DNA from: Arthrobacter alpinus
GTDB lineage: Bacteria; Actinomycetota; Actinomycetes; Actinomycetales; Micrococcaceae
Length of the DNA: 64,000 bases
Assembly (NCBI RefSeq): GCF_001294625.1
Contig: NZ_CP012677.1
Coordinates: 1,240,001 to 1,304,000 of the forward strand
Direction of reading: 5' to 3'
Under the pieces are notes generated by a model. The model did no database searches and was not told the DNA's origin. It saw only the letters and a list, made by a program, of their open reading frames with translations. Shown here piece after piece: positions 16,821 through 25,327 of this stretch. Made by a program: the position numbers and the translations under genes. Numbering within the stretch: the first letter of the stretch is position 1; each line of letters begins with the position of its first letter.

Positions 16821-17462
16821 GAGCCCGACGGGCGCCGTCTGCAAAAGTGCGACGGCGTCGGGCTGGCCTTCAAAGGACACCAGGGCCTGGCCGATGCGCC
16901 CGTTGGCGTGCAACAGCAGCTCGCCGGGGTCACCAATGATGGCCACCGACACCGGCGCCCGTTTGGCAACATGGCGGGGTCCGCTCGGATCGACCAACAC
17001 CACGCCCAGGTCGACGCTGCGGTACAAGATGGCGGCGCGCTTGATAAGTTCCGCCCAGAGGGCCTGCGAATAGTCGGTGTCGAGCGCCCGTGGCGCCCAG
17101 CGGTCCGAGGCTCGGCGGATGTCCTCGGTGTGGATGAAGAATTCGATGAGGTTGGCGCTGTGGTCCACGGCGCGCAATGACAGTGGGGACATTTTCGGTG
17201 GCCCGGCCCGGAATTTCTCCACGAGGGCGGCATACGCCTGCGGCGTGGAGGATTCCGCGGCCAATTTCACGGTGGCCTTCTCGGAGATCTTCTTCCACGG
17301 TTTCAGGATGAGAGCCGCGCCTACTTTGGGGCTGTGTTCGCGCAGGTAGAGGTGAGCGGCCAGTTCTTGAGTGCGCCACCCTGCACACAGCGTTGCCGCG
17401 TCGGGACCGGCAGCCAGGAGGGTCTCGGCAAGGACTTCGCGGGAAGGCTCTACATATTGCAT
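16818..17462 (-). CDS. TIGR03085-type protein (mycothiol-dependent isomerase / DinB-like fold)
   Basis: A 214-residue protein. The N-terminal region (EPSREVLAETLLAAGPDAATLCAGWRT, here cited as LCAGWRTQELAAHLYLRE) matches the actinobacterial family related to mycothiol-dependent maleylpyruvate isomerase; the conserved His after ELAAHL is part of the expected metal site, with a further DHSANLIEFFIHTEDIRR segment. Function is unknown. I place the start at ATG 17462: no ribosome binding site exists, but TAATTT lies eight bases upstream, fitting a leaderless transcript; GTG 17465 is equally possible. Divergent from hisI. Confidence 0.75.
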   Translation of the reverse strand: MQYVEPSREVLAETLLAAGPDAATLCAGWRTQELAAHLYLREHSPKVGAALILKPWKKISEKATVKLAAESSTPQAYAALVEKFRAGPPKMSPLSLRAVDHSANLIEFFIHTEDIRRASDRWAPRALDTDYSQALWAELIKRAAILYRSVDLGVVLVDPSGPRHVAKRAPVSVAIIGDPGELLLHANGRIGQALVSFEGQPDAVALLQTAPVGL

Positions 17463-17597
17463 CACTTGTGAAATTAGCATGTATTGGCCCCGGAGGGCAC
17501 TTTGAACCGCCGGAAACTCCCACACTATTTGGCAAATTGTGTGCCCGGTCATATGCGGTGGCCCGGCCCGGGGGTTTCTGGCACTAGAATTGCGGTG

Positions 17598-17999
17598 ATG
17601 TTGCACAACTCAGAACCCCAGGCCGAGTCCGTCGCTCCCGTGCCGTTGCCTCCGGAAGTGGCGGCGCTGCTCAAGCGTGACCCCGCTGGCCTGGTGGCCG
17701 CCGTCGTCCAGCAGTTCGACAGCCTTGAGGTGCTGATGCTGGGATGGATGGATGACGAGGCCCTGAGCCGGACCTTGTCCACCGGGCGGGTGACGTTTTA
17801 CTCGCGCTCACGGCAAGAATATTGGCGCAAGGGCGACACCTCCGGTCACTCCCAGTTTGTCAAGTCCGTTGCCCTCGACTGCGACGGCGACGCACTCTTG
17901 ATCGTGGTTGACCAGGTGGGTGCGGCCTGCCACACAGGCACCCACACCTGTTTTCACGGCCGCGAGCTTCCAGCAGTCATCGGTCACCGCGGCGCCTAA
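17598..17999 (+). CDS. hisI: Phosphoribosyl-AMP cyclohydrolase
   Basis: Third step of histidine synthesis. 133 residues with the full zinc/magnesium signature: [30 protein letters not shown], the acidic ALDCDGDAL and the Cys pair of [10 protein letters not shown]. It is placed with the trp genes rather than with hisEGF, a common actinobacterial order, and is followed by trpE after 45 bases. Confidence 0.96.
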   Translation: MLHNSEPQAESVAPVPLPPEVAALLKRDPAGLVAAVVQQFDSLEVLMLGWMDDEALSRTLSTGRVTFYSRSRQEYWRKGDTSGHSQFVKSVALDCDGDALLIVVDQVGAACHTGTHTCFHGRELPAVIGHRGA

Positions 18000-18044
18000 G
18001 CCCGCCGGCCACTCTCCCGCTTGATAAGAAAGCCACTGAATTTC

Positions 18045-19619
18045 ATGCATGATTTAGGTGTCATCAGCCCGTCCCTTGAAGAATTCCGGGAACTCGCCCG
18101 AACCCGCAGGGTGGTGCCCGTCCACCTAAAGGTCCTTGTGGACGCGCAAACGCCCATCGGTCTGTACCGGACGCTGGCCGCCGGCGCCCCGGGCACGTTC
18201 CTTATGGAGTCGGCCGCCGTGGGTGGGGCGTGGTCGCGCTATTCCTTCATTGGTGTGCGGTCACGGGCCACGTTGACCACCAACGACGGCGTAGCCCACT
18301 GGCAGGGCGAGCCTCCCGTGGGCGTCCCGCTGGAGGGCAACCCCGTGGACGCCATGGCGGCGACACTGAAACTGCTGGCGACCGAAAGGCTGCCCGGGCT
18401 TCCTCCGTTCACCTCGGGCCTAGTCGGTTTTGTGGGTTGGGAAGCTGTCCGGCACTGGGAGAAACTGCCCAACCCTCCCGAAGACGATCTGCACCTGCCC
18501 GAGCTGGCCATGAATCTGGTCTCCGACATGGCGGTCCATGACAACACCGAGGGCACGGTGCTGCTGATCGCCAATGCCATCAACGTCAACGGCACGGACG
18601 AGAATGTGGACGGGGCCTGGGACGACGCCGTCGCCCGGGTCCGCGCCATGGTTGAGCAGCTGCGCACGCCCGTGGCACAGCCCATGTCCGTCATGGACAA
18701 TCCCGCGGCCAGCTTCGCCGACAGCGTGCAAGAACGCTGGGACCGCAATGAGTACCTGAATGCTCTTGACCGCAGCAAGGAAGCAATTGTTGACGGGGAG
18801 GTGTTTCAGGTGGTGATTTCGCGTCGCTTTGAAATGGCGTGTAACGCCTCACCCCTGGACGTGTACCGGGTATTACGCAACACCAACCCCAGCCCGTACA
18901 TGTACTTGTACAGTTTTGAAGACGCACAGGGAAAGCCCTATTCCATCGTCGGATCCTCCCCGGAGGCCCTAGTCAGTGTCAAGGGTGCTGAGGTGATCAC
19001 CCACCCCATCGCTGGCTCGCGACCTCGCGGCACTTCTGTCGAGGACGACAAATGGCTGGCCAAGGACCTCCTGGCCGATGAGAAGGAGCGTTCCGAGCAC
19101 CTGATGCTAGTGGACCTTTCCCGCAACGACCTCTCGAAGGTGTGTGATCCGGGCACCGTGGACGTCACCCAGTTCATGGAGGTGGAACGGTTCAGCCACA
19201 TCATGCACCTTGTCTCCACCGTGGTGGGCACCTTGGGCAAAGACAAAAACGCGTACGACGTGCTGGCTGCCACCTTCCCCGCCGGTACCTTGTCGGGGGC
19301 GCCCAAACCCCGGGCCCTGCGGCTCATTGACGAACTTGAACCCCACCGGCGCGGCATCTACGGCGGTGTGGTGGGCTACTTGGACTTTGCCGGCGACATG
19401 GACATGGCCATCGCCATCCGTTCTGCCCTGCTTTTGGGCGGGAAAGCGTACATCCAGGCTGGCGGCGGCATTGTGGCCGACTCGGTCAATGAGACTGAGG
19501 CCGAGGAAACCGTGAACAAGGCGGCCGCCCCGTTGCGGGCAGTTTATGCCGCGGCGTCCCTGCGAGCCCTCGACGACGACGCCAGCCAGACCAGCCAAAC
19601 TACAGGGAGCCTGTCATGA
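18045..19619 (+). CDS. trpE: Anthranilate synthase component I
   Basis: Makes anthranilate from chorismate with TrpG (not present here). 524 residues. The chorismate-binding domain shows THPIAGSRPRGTS, DLSRNDLSKVCDPGTV, FPAGTLSGAPKPRAL and YIQAGGGIVADSVNETE. The N-terminal regulatory part has FLMESAAVGGAWSRYSFIG, equivalent to the LLES tryptophan-feedback site. I choose ATG 18045 (MHDLGVISPSLEEF); a TTG at 18021 would add eight residues with no better ribosome site. The end overlaps the next gene by ATGA. Confidence 0.95.
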   Translation: MHDLGVISPSLEEFRELARTRRVVPVHLKVLVDAQTPIGLYRTLAAGAPGTFLMESAAVGGAWSRYSFIGVRSRATLTTNDGVAHWQGEPPVGVPLEGNPVDAMAATLKLLATERLPGLPPFTSGLVGFVGWEAVRHWEKLPNPPEDDLHLPELAMNLVSDMAVHDNTEGTVLLIANAINVNGTDENVDGAWDDAVARVRAMVEQLRTPVAQPMSVMDNPAASFADSVQERWDRNEYLNALDRSKEAIVDGEVFQVVISRRFEMACNASPLDVYRVLRNTNPSPYMYLYSFEDAQGKPYSIVGSSPEALVSVKGAEVITHPIAGSRPRGTSVEDDKWLAKDLLADEKERSEHLMLVDLSRNDLSKVCDPGTVDVTQFMEVERFSHIMHLVSTVVGTLGKDKNAYDVLAATFPAGTLSGAPKPRALRLIDELEPHRRGIYGGVVGYLDFAGDMDMAIAIRSALLLGGKAYIQAGGGIVADSVNETEAEETVNKAAAPLRAVYAAASLRALDDDASQTSQTTGSLS

Positions 19620-20206
19620 GCAAGCCAACACCCGCCTGGGCACGCAAGTCGACGCTGATCATGCTGGCCGTGCTGGCAGCCTTGGTTGTCTTCGGCACCA
19701 CCACCCAGACCTGGTTGCATGTCTCCTTCGCCCAAGGCCAGGTCCAGCAGTCGGACCTGAGCATTCCAGGGAACAAGGCGGCAGTATCCGTCTCGGCGTT
19801 GGCCTTGGTGGCCCTCGCCGGCACCCTGGCGCTCACCATCGCCGGGAGGATCTCCCGAGTCGTCACCGGCGTCATCGTCTTGCTGGCAGCGCTGGGGATC
19901 GTCGCTGTCGTGGTGGGTGTGCTGGCGGATCCCTCCGCCGCCGCCATGGGGGAAGTGGGCAAGGCAACCGGCGTTATAGGTGTGGCCAGCAACGCTAGCG
20001 CCACCTGGTTCCCGGTGGCCGCCGTGGCTGCCGCGGCAGTCCTGGCCGTGGCTGCGACCGTGACCCTATGGGCTGGCCGCGGGTGGAACACTCGCACCAA
20101 GTACGACGCCGCCCCATCCGTCCCAGCCCAGGGCGCCGCCGTCGGGCCCATCGACGAGATCGACACCTGGGACCAGCTCAGCCGCGGCGATGACCCGACC
20201 GCCTGA
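19616..20206 (+). CDS. Trp biosynthesis-associated membrane protein (TIGR02234 type)
   Basis: A 196-residue protein with four predicted membrane helices (about 12-32, 58-78, 84-105, 135-158) and the conserved tail IDTWDQLSRGDDPT. This family is found next to trp genes throughout actinobacteria and has no known activity. Translationally coupled to trpE. The hydrophilic tail should face the cytoplasm if the count of four helices is right. Confidence 0.88.
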   Translation: MSKPTPAWARKSTLIMLAVLAALVVFGTTTQTWLHVSFAQGQVQQSDLSIPGNKAAVSVSALALVALAGTLALTIAGRISRVVTGVIVLLAALGIVAVVVGVLADPSAAAMGEVGKATGVIGVASNASATWFPVAAVAAAAVLAVAATVTLWAGRGWNTRTKYDAAPSVPAQGAAVGPIDEIDTWDQLSRGDDPTA

Positions 20207-20322
20207 TTCGCGGATCGAGGCTTAATTCAGGAACGGATTGCCGGGGCCGCACGAGGTTTCGGCAACCGTGAGCAACTAATGGCAGAATGTATTGCAGTAT
20301 CCGCATCAAAGGGAGATTCACC

Positions 20323-20604
20323 ATGAGTAACAAGCCGGCCACCACCACGTCAGTCACCGAGCAGGGACCGATCGACCACAGCATTGAACTCGGCCACGGC
20401 AACAGCCCGGCCGCGTGGACCTGTGTCGCCATCATGCTGATCGGCACCGTCGTCGGCTGCATCGCCTTCGTCATGGGCGAAAGTGCCACCATCTTGTTCT
20501 GGATTGGTGTGGGCATCATTGGGCTCGGCCTGATCGCGGGCTTGGCCATGAAGGCTGCAGGCTATGGTGTGGGCGGAAGCAAGCTGAAGAACACCGGTCA
20601 CTAA
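20323..20604 (+). CDS. HGxxPAAW-motif small membrane protein
   Basis: A 93-residue protein with the motif HGNSPAAW near residue 25, then two membrane helices (about 33-52 and 56-76) ending in a GxGxG-containing loop. The same small protein occurs between trp genes in many Micrococcales; function unknown. The ATG at 20323 has an AAAGGGAG site seven bases upstream. An in-frame ATG at 20287 lacks one. trpC follows after two bases. Confidence 0.85.
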   Translation: MSNKPATTTSVTEQGPIDHSIELGHGNSPAAWTCVAIMLIGTVVGCIAFVMGESATILFWIGVGIIGLGLIAGLAMKAAGYGVGGSKLKNTGH

Positions 20605-20606
20605 CC

Positions 20607-21422
20607 GTGAGTGTTTTGCAGGACATCATTGCGGGCGTCCGGGAAGACCTGGACGCTCGCAAGGCGACGCTCACGCTGGCACAACTGCAGGGGCTGGTTG
20701 CCCAACAGCGGCCAGCCATGGACGCCTTTGCCGCGCTGGGCGGCAATGACAATGCCCGCGCGGATTTGAAGGTCATCGCCGAGGTTAAGCGCCGCAGCCC
20801 CTCCAAGGGGGACCTGGCGGGTATCGCCGACCCCGCCGCCCTGGCCCGCCAGTATGAAGAAGGCGGCGCCAGTGTTATCAGCGTCCTGACCGAGGAGCGC
20901 CGTTTTGGCGGCTCACTGGCCGACCTTGACGCCGTGCGTGCCGCTGTAGGGATCCCGGTCCTGCGCAAGGACTTCACCTGTGACCCCTTCATGATTTGGG
21001 AGGCCCGCGCTCACGGGGCGGATCTGGTGCTGCTCATTGTGGCGGCCTTGAGTGATGAGGAACTTCACGACTACCTGGCACTGACCCACCAACTGGGCAT
21101 GAACGCCGTCGTGGAAACCCACACCGCAGAGGAAATTGACCGGGCCGTGGCAGTTGGCGCCAAGCTCATTGGCATCAATGTGCGCAACCTGAAAACCCTT
21201 GAGGTCGACCGAAGCATTTTTGCGGCGCTGGCGGGAAACATCCCCGCAGGTCCCGTCGTGATCGCCGAATCGGGCGTCCGCGACGTTGACGACGTCCGGC
21301 ACTACGCCGCACACGGCGCCCAGGCCATCTTGGTGGGCGAGGCCCTCGTCAAGGACGCCACCCCCTTGGAACGCATCAGCGAATTCAAGGCTGCGGGCGC
21401 CCTGGCCATCAGTTCGCGCTAG
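20607..21422 (+). CDS. trpC: Indole-3-glycerol phosphate synthase
   Basis: Closes the indole ring in tryptophan synthesis. A 271-residue TIM barrel with IAEVKRRSPSKGDL (catalytic Glu and Lys), VLRKDFTCDPFM (catalytic Lys), GINVRNLKTLEVD and VIAESGVRDVDDV. The start is GTG at 20607, two bases past the previous stop; the reading frame extends far upstream but runs through the neighbouring gene. No trpD or trpF lies in this cluster. Confidence 0.95.
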   Translation: MSVLQDIIAGVREDLDARKATLTLAQLQGLVAQQRPAMDAFAALGGNDNARADLKVIAEVKRRSPSKGDLAGIADPAALARQYEEGGASVISVLTEERRFGGSLADLDAVRAAVGIPVLRKDFTCDPFMIWEARAHGADLVLLIVAALSDEELHDYLALTHQLGMNAVVETHTAEEIDRAVAVGAKLIGINVRNLKTLEVDRSIFAALAGNIPAGPVVIAESGVRDVDDVRHYAAHGAQAILVGEALVKDATPLERISEFKAAGALAISSR

Positions 21423-21507
21423 GACCGCCTGCGTTTCCACCGGCACCGCTTGGCTGTAAGTACGCATATTCTTCTCACGATCAATTACGAACAGGACGGT
21501 GGAACTG

Positions 21508-22929
21508 ATGGCACACGTGCCCACAGCTACTTCTTCAGATCCTTCTGAAATGGCCGGGCCCGGCATGGCCGAGCCCGCAACAGCGTTCCTCGCCGGAGGC
21601 CAGTGGCAGCCCACCGCGGAGCACTCGCTGCGTCACGCGCCGGGGCCGTACTTTGGCAACTACGGTGGGCGGTGGATGCCCGAATCGCTCATCGCGGCTC
21701 TGGATGAGCTCGAAGAAACCTTTGAAAAAGCCAAGGTGGATCCGGAGTTCCTGGCCGAAATTGCGCAGCTGAACAAGAACTACTCGGGCCGCCCGTCACT
21801 GCTGACAGAGGCCAAGCGGTTCAGTGCACATGCCGGCGGGGCCCGGATCTTCCTCAAGCGCGAGGACCTGAACCATACCGGTTCGCACAAGATCAACAAC
21901 GTCCTGGGCCAGGTACTCTTGGCCAAGCGCATGGGCAAGACCCGTATCATCGCCGAGACAGGTGCCGGACAACACGGTGTGGCCAGTGCCACTGCCGCAG
22001 CCCTCCTGGGCCTTGAGTGCGTGGTGTACATGGGGGCCGAGGACTGCCGCCGGCAGGCCCTGAACGTGGCCCGCATGCAGCTTCTGGGCGCTACCGTAGT
22101 GCCCGTGACCAACGGCTCGCAGACGCTCAAGGACGCCATCAACGACGCCCTTCGCGACTGGGTGGCCAATGTGGATACCACCCATTACGTGCTCGGCACG
22201 GTCTCCGGCGCCCACCCTTTCCCGGCCATGGTGCGCTTCTTCCATGAGGTTATCGGCGAGGAGGCGCGCACCCAGATCCTTGAGCAGGTGGGGCGCCTGC
22301 CCGACGCCCTGTGCGCGTGCATCGGTGGAGGGTCCAACGCCATAGGCTTGTTCCACAGCTTCCTGGATGACCCGTCGGTGAAGATTTACGGCTTCGAGGC
22401 CGGTGGCGACGGTATTGAGAGCGGCCGCCATGCAGCCACTATCACTCTGGGCCGCCCGGGCGTACTGCACGGCGCCCGCTCTTACCTCATGCAGGACGAC
22501 GACGGCCAGACCGTCGAGTCCCACTCCATCTCAGCAGGCCTAGACTACCCCGGTGTTGGACCCGAACACGCCTACCTGGCAGATATTGGCCGCGTGACAT
22601 ATGAGCCCATCACCGACGCCGAGGCCATGGACGCGTTCAAGCTCCTGTGCCAGACCGAGGGGATCATCCCGGCCATCGAGTCCTCACACGCACTGGCTGG
22701 CGCCATGAAGGTGGGCCAGCGCCTCACCGCGGGCTTGACCACGCCGTCGGAGATTGTGATCATCGTGAACCTCTCCGGCCGCGGTGACAAGGACGTGGAA
22801 ACGGCCGCAGCCTGGTTTGGCATGCTTGACGAGCAAGGCCACGTGAAAGGCACCACCCTGTCCACCCGCACCGCCAAGGGCGCCGCCCCGACGGCCGATG
22901 AAAACGCAGAGGATGCCACCCATGAGTGA
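21508..22929 (+). CDS. trpB: Tryptophan synthase beta chain
   Basis: PLP enzyme joining indole and serine. 473 residues, with an N-terminal extension of about 45 residues relative to E. coli. PLP-binding Lys128 lies in [14 protein letters not shown], followed by [13 protein letters not shown] and the phosphate-cup GGGSNAIG. The ATG at 21508 is preferred over GTG 21499, because the AGGAC/GGTGG site only gives sensible spacing to the former. The stop overlaps trpA by eight bases. Confidence 0.96.
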   Translation: MAHVPTATSSDPSEMAGPGMAEPATAFLAGGQWQPTAEHSLRHAPGPYFGNYGGRWMPESLIAALDELEETFEKAKVDPEFLAEIAQLNKNYSGRPSLLTEAKRFSAHAGGARIFLKREDLNHTGSHKINNVLGQVLLAKRMGKTRIIAETGAGQHGVASATAAALLGLECVVYMGAEDCRRQALNVARMQLLGATVVPVTNGSQTLKDAINDALRDWVANVDTTHYVLGTVSGAHPFPAMVRFFHEVIGEEARTQILEQVGRLPDALCACIGGGSNAIGLFHSFLDDPSVKIYGFEAGGDGIESGRHAATITLGRPGVLHGARSYLMQDDDGQTVESHSISAGLDYPGVGPEHAYLADIGRVTYEPITDAEAMDAFKLLCQTEGIIPAIESSHALAGAMKVGQRLTAGLTTPSEIVIIVNLSGRGDKDVETAAAWFGMLDEQGHVKGTTLSTRTAKGAAPTADENAEDATHE

Positions 22930-23773
22930 AAGCGCCGCCCCGGAACTGATTGAAGTACCGCAGCTTGAAAGCAAGTCGACTGCGGCCATCGACAGGGCAA
23001 AGGCCGCAGGACGCAAGGCCCTCATCGCGTACCTGCCCGCCGGGTTCCCGAACAAGCAGGCCTCCATTGACGCCGCCATCGCCGTGGCCCGCAACGGCGC
23101 TGATATCATCGAGATAGGCATCCCGTATTCGGACCCCGTCATGGACGGTGCCGTCATCCAAGCCGCCACGACCGAGGCCCTGAACAACGGCTTCCGGGTG
23201 GCCGACGTCTTTGACATCGTGGCAGCAGTCACCGCCGAAACCGACGCCGCAGTCCTGGTCATGACGTACTGGAACCCCGTGGACCGGATGGGTGTTGACG
23301 AGTTCGCCCGCAGGCTGTCCGACGCCGGGGGAGCCGGGCTCATCACCCCGGACCTCGTCCCCGACGAGGCTGCACAGTGGATTGCCGCCTCCGACAAATA
23401 CGGCCTCGACAGGGTTTTCCTCGTGGCGCCCTCCTCCACCCCGGAACGCGTAGCCATGACCGTCGCGGCCAGCCGTGGCTTTGTCTACGCCGTCTCCATC
23501 ATGGGCGTGACAGGTGCCCGCACGTCGGTCTCCAGCGCCGCAGAGGCCGTGGTGGCTGCGGTGCACGCGGCCGGCGCCGAGCGTGCGTGCGTGGGCTTGG
23601 GCGTCTCCAAGGCCGAACATGTGCGTGAAATCGCCGCCTATGCCGACGGCGTCATCGTGGGAACTGCTCTCGTAGCTGCCCTGCGCGACGGCGGCGTCGA
23701 CGCTGTCGGCGCCTTGGCTAAGGAACTTAGCAGCGGCTTCAACGCACCCACCTCCTCCAACCCGGAAGTATAA
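22922..23773 (+). CDS. trpA: Tryptophan synthase alpha chain
   Basis: Splits indole-3-glycerol phosphate to indole, which is channelled to TrpB. 283 residues; the catalytic pair is Glu64 and Asp75 in [16 protein letters not shown], with the phosphate-binding SIMGVTGAR later. An N-terminal extension of about 15 residues is present. Start at ATG 22922 within the trpB end, with AGAGGAT upstream. lgt begins at the base after the stop codon. Confidence 0.95.
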   Translation: MSESAAPELIEVPQLESKSTAAIDRAKAAGRKALIAYLPAGFPNKQASIDAAIAVARNGADIIEIGIPYSDPVMDGAVIQAATTEALNNGFRVADVFDIVAAVTAETDAAVLVMTYWNPVDRMGVDEFARRLSDAGGAGLITPDLVPDEAAQWIAASDKYGLDRVFLVAPSSTPERVAMTVAASRGFVYAVSIMGVTGARTSVSSAAEAVVAAVHAAGAERACVGLGVSKAEHVREIAAYADGVIVGTALVAALRDGGVDAVGALAKELSSGFNAPTSSNPEV

Positions 23774-24874
23774 GTGCCAGTGATCTTCACTCTCTCCTCT
23801 CCCACCTTGGCCACGGCCGTCGGCGCAGCCATTCCGGCGCCCGCTTGGTCTGGCTTCGACATCGGCCCCCTGCGCATCCACGCGTACGCCCTGTCCATCC
23901 TGCTGGGCATCATCGCAGCCCTATGGATGACCGACCGCCGCTGGAAGCGCCGCGGCGGCCCGGAGGGCTCCATCTGGGACATCGCCATCTGGGCCATCCC
24001 CTTCGGTATTATCGGCGGCCGGCTCTACCACGTCTTCTCCTCACCAGAGGCCTACTTCGGCCCCGGGTTTGACGGTACGGGCAACCTAGCGCTCATCCCG
24101 CAGATCTGGCTTGGTGGCCTGGGCATTTGGGGAGCCGTGGTCCTGGGCGTGGTCGGCGCCTGGATAGGCTGCCGCCGCGCGGGTGTGCGCATCTCAGCTT
24201 TCGTTGACGCGGCAGCTCCTGGCATCCTGCTGGCCCAGGCCATTGGCCGCTGGGGCAACTACTTCAACCAGGAACTGTTCGGCGGACCCACCACCCTTCC
24301 CTGGGGCCTGCAAGTTGACCCGCAATTTGTGCCGCCGGGCTTTAGCCCCGACACCCTCTTCCAGCCCACTTTCCTGTACGAGAGCATCTGGAACCTGCTC
24401 GGCGTGGCGGCATTGCTGGTGCTGGACCGGAAGTTCAGGCTGCGCCGCGGCCGACTCTTCGTGCTGTACGCCATGATTTACACGGCAGGACGGGTCTGGA
24501 TTGAACTGCTCCGGATCGACACCGCCGAACAGATCACCTTCTTTGGCATCACCACTCGCCTGAATGTGTGGACCAGCATCTTCGTCTTCCTCGCCGCACT
24601 GGTGGTGTTCTTGATCCTGACGTTCGTCAAAAACAAGGATGTACCGGAGTCCGTCTACCTGCCCGGGCACGAGCCCTCAGCGGTCGTGACCGACGGTGCT
24701 GAGGGTGAAGCAGTTGGTAGCTCCGGTTCGGCTGCCGAGGGTACCGGTGGGGCGGCGGGCACTGAGGATGCGCTTGATAAGCCCTCGGACGCCGGTTCCT
24801 CCGCTGGGCGTCCGGCAGAGACTGAGGCTGGGGAGACTACCTCCCCGGATGCCCCCACCCCGCCCGGAGCGTAA
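23774..24874 (+). CDS. lgt: Prolipoprotein diacylglyceryl transferase
   Basis: Attaches diacylglycerol to the lipobox cysteine of prolipoproteins in the membrane. About seven membrane helices; the family signature GRWGNYFNQELFGGPT is intact, as is the GGRLYHV segment with the essential His region. 366 residues: from about residue 285 a hydrophilic Ala/Gly/Glu/Ser-rich, probably disordered tail of some 80 residues extends the enzyme, a usual actinobacterial feature. GTG start directly after the trpA TAA, so it is read as part of the trp operon. Its substrates here include the two lipoproteins encoded further on. Confidence 0.95.
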   Translation: MPVIFTLSSPTLATAVGAAIPAPAWSGFDIGPLRIHAYALSILLGIIAALWMTDRRWKRRGGPEGSIWDIAIWAIPFGIIGGRLYHVFSSPEAYFGPGFDGTGNLALIPQIWLGGLGIWGAVVLGVVGAWIGCRRAGVRISAFVDAAAPGILLAQAIGRWGNYFNQELFGGPTTLPWGLQVDPQFVPPGFSPDTLFQPTFLYESIWNLLGVAALLVLDRKFRLRRGRLFVLYAMIYTAGRVWIELLRIDTAEQITFFGITTRLNVWTSIFVFLAALVVFLILTFVKNKDVPESVYLPGHEPSAVVTDGAEGEAVGSSGSAAEGTGGAAGTEDALDKPSDAGSSAGRPAETEAGETTSPDAPTPPGA

Positions 24875-24923
24875 ACAGCTCCTGCGCCACGGCCGGCCCA
24901 TGTGGCAACCGCTGGAGGTGCCT

Positions 24924-24958
24924 AAAAGCGGACCCGGTTTCTCCGGGGCCGCTTTTTT
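24924..24958 (+). terminator. Intrinsic terminator after the trp-lgt operon
   Basis: AAAAGCGG-a-CCCGG pairs with CCGGG-g-CCGCTTTT around a short loop, followed by more Ts. A typical intrinsic terminator with one internal mismatch. Confidence 0.85.
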
Positions 24959-25023
24959 GTGCCCGGTGATTTTCGCAGATTCTGGAGTGCTCGTGAGCTT
25001 TGTCTCTCTTTTTAGTTACGGTT

Positions 25024-25048
25024 CTTGCATATTTGTTCGCTATGCAAG
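25024..25048. promoter_or_regulatory. Inverted repeat upstream of gltB, candidate operator
   Basis: CTTGCATA-N9-TATGCAAG is a perfect 8-bp inverted repeat, about 40-65 bases upstream of the AT-rich element likely to be the -10 box. Size and position suit an activator or repressor of nitrogen metabolism. It does not match the AmtR or GlnR consensus as I know them. Confidence 0.5.
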
Positions 25049-25249
25049 ATGAATGTGTTCAGTCCCACCAGCACCCTTATATAGTGATAATCGCCGCGCA
25101 GACGGGCCCAACACGCTACTACGGGTCTTTTGTGCACTTGCACTACGGATGTATCTTCCGGGTGGAATTGACACAAGCGAGAAGCCATCCAGCGGGAGGG
25201 GAGACCTTCCTTACTCCGGACGCGAACGGCAGCACCGCTTCACCGTTTG

Positions 25250-25269
25250 CCGGGATACCCTTATCCCGG
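25250..25269 (+). promoter_or_regulatory. Leader hairpin 60 bases before gltB
   Basis: CCGGGATA-CCCT-TATCCCGG forms a perfect 8-bp stem with a four-base loop in the presumed gltB mRNA leader. No known riboswitch class is recognised. Confidence 0.4.
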
Positions 25270-25327
25270 TGTCCAAGGGCCGCCGTCGTCCCCATCAACG
25301 CTTTTCCAGGGGAAGGACCTCACCGTC

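Larger units (their letters stand above)
24960..25327 (+). other. Long leader/regulatory region of gltBD
   Basis: About 370 bases with no supported gene. It contains an inverted repeat at 25024-25048, an AT-rich stretch near 25078-25092 (TTATATAGTGATAAT) that may be the promoter -10 region, a TTGACA at 25168-25173 with no matching -10, and a perfect hairpin at 25250-25269. Reading the gltB frame upstream to 25247 is possible, but adds an unconserved peptide. Which signals are used is not known. Confidence 0.5.

Noticed and set aside
25247..25327. Longer gltB start
   Set aside because: Would give an unusually long, unconserved propeptide that covers the leader hairpin.
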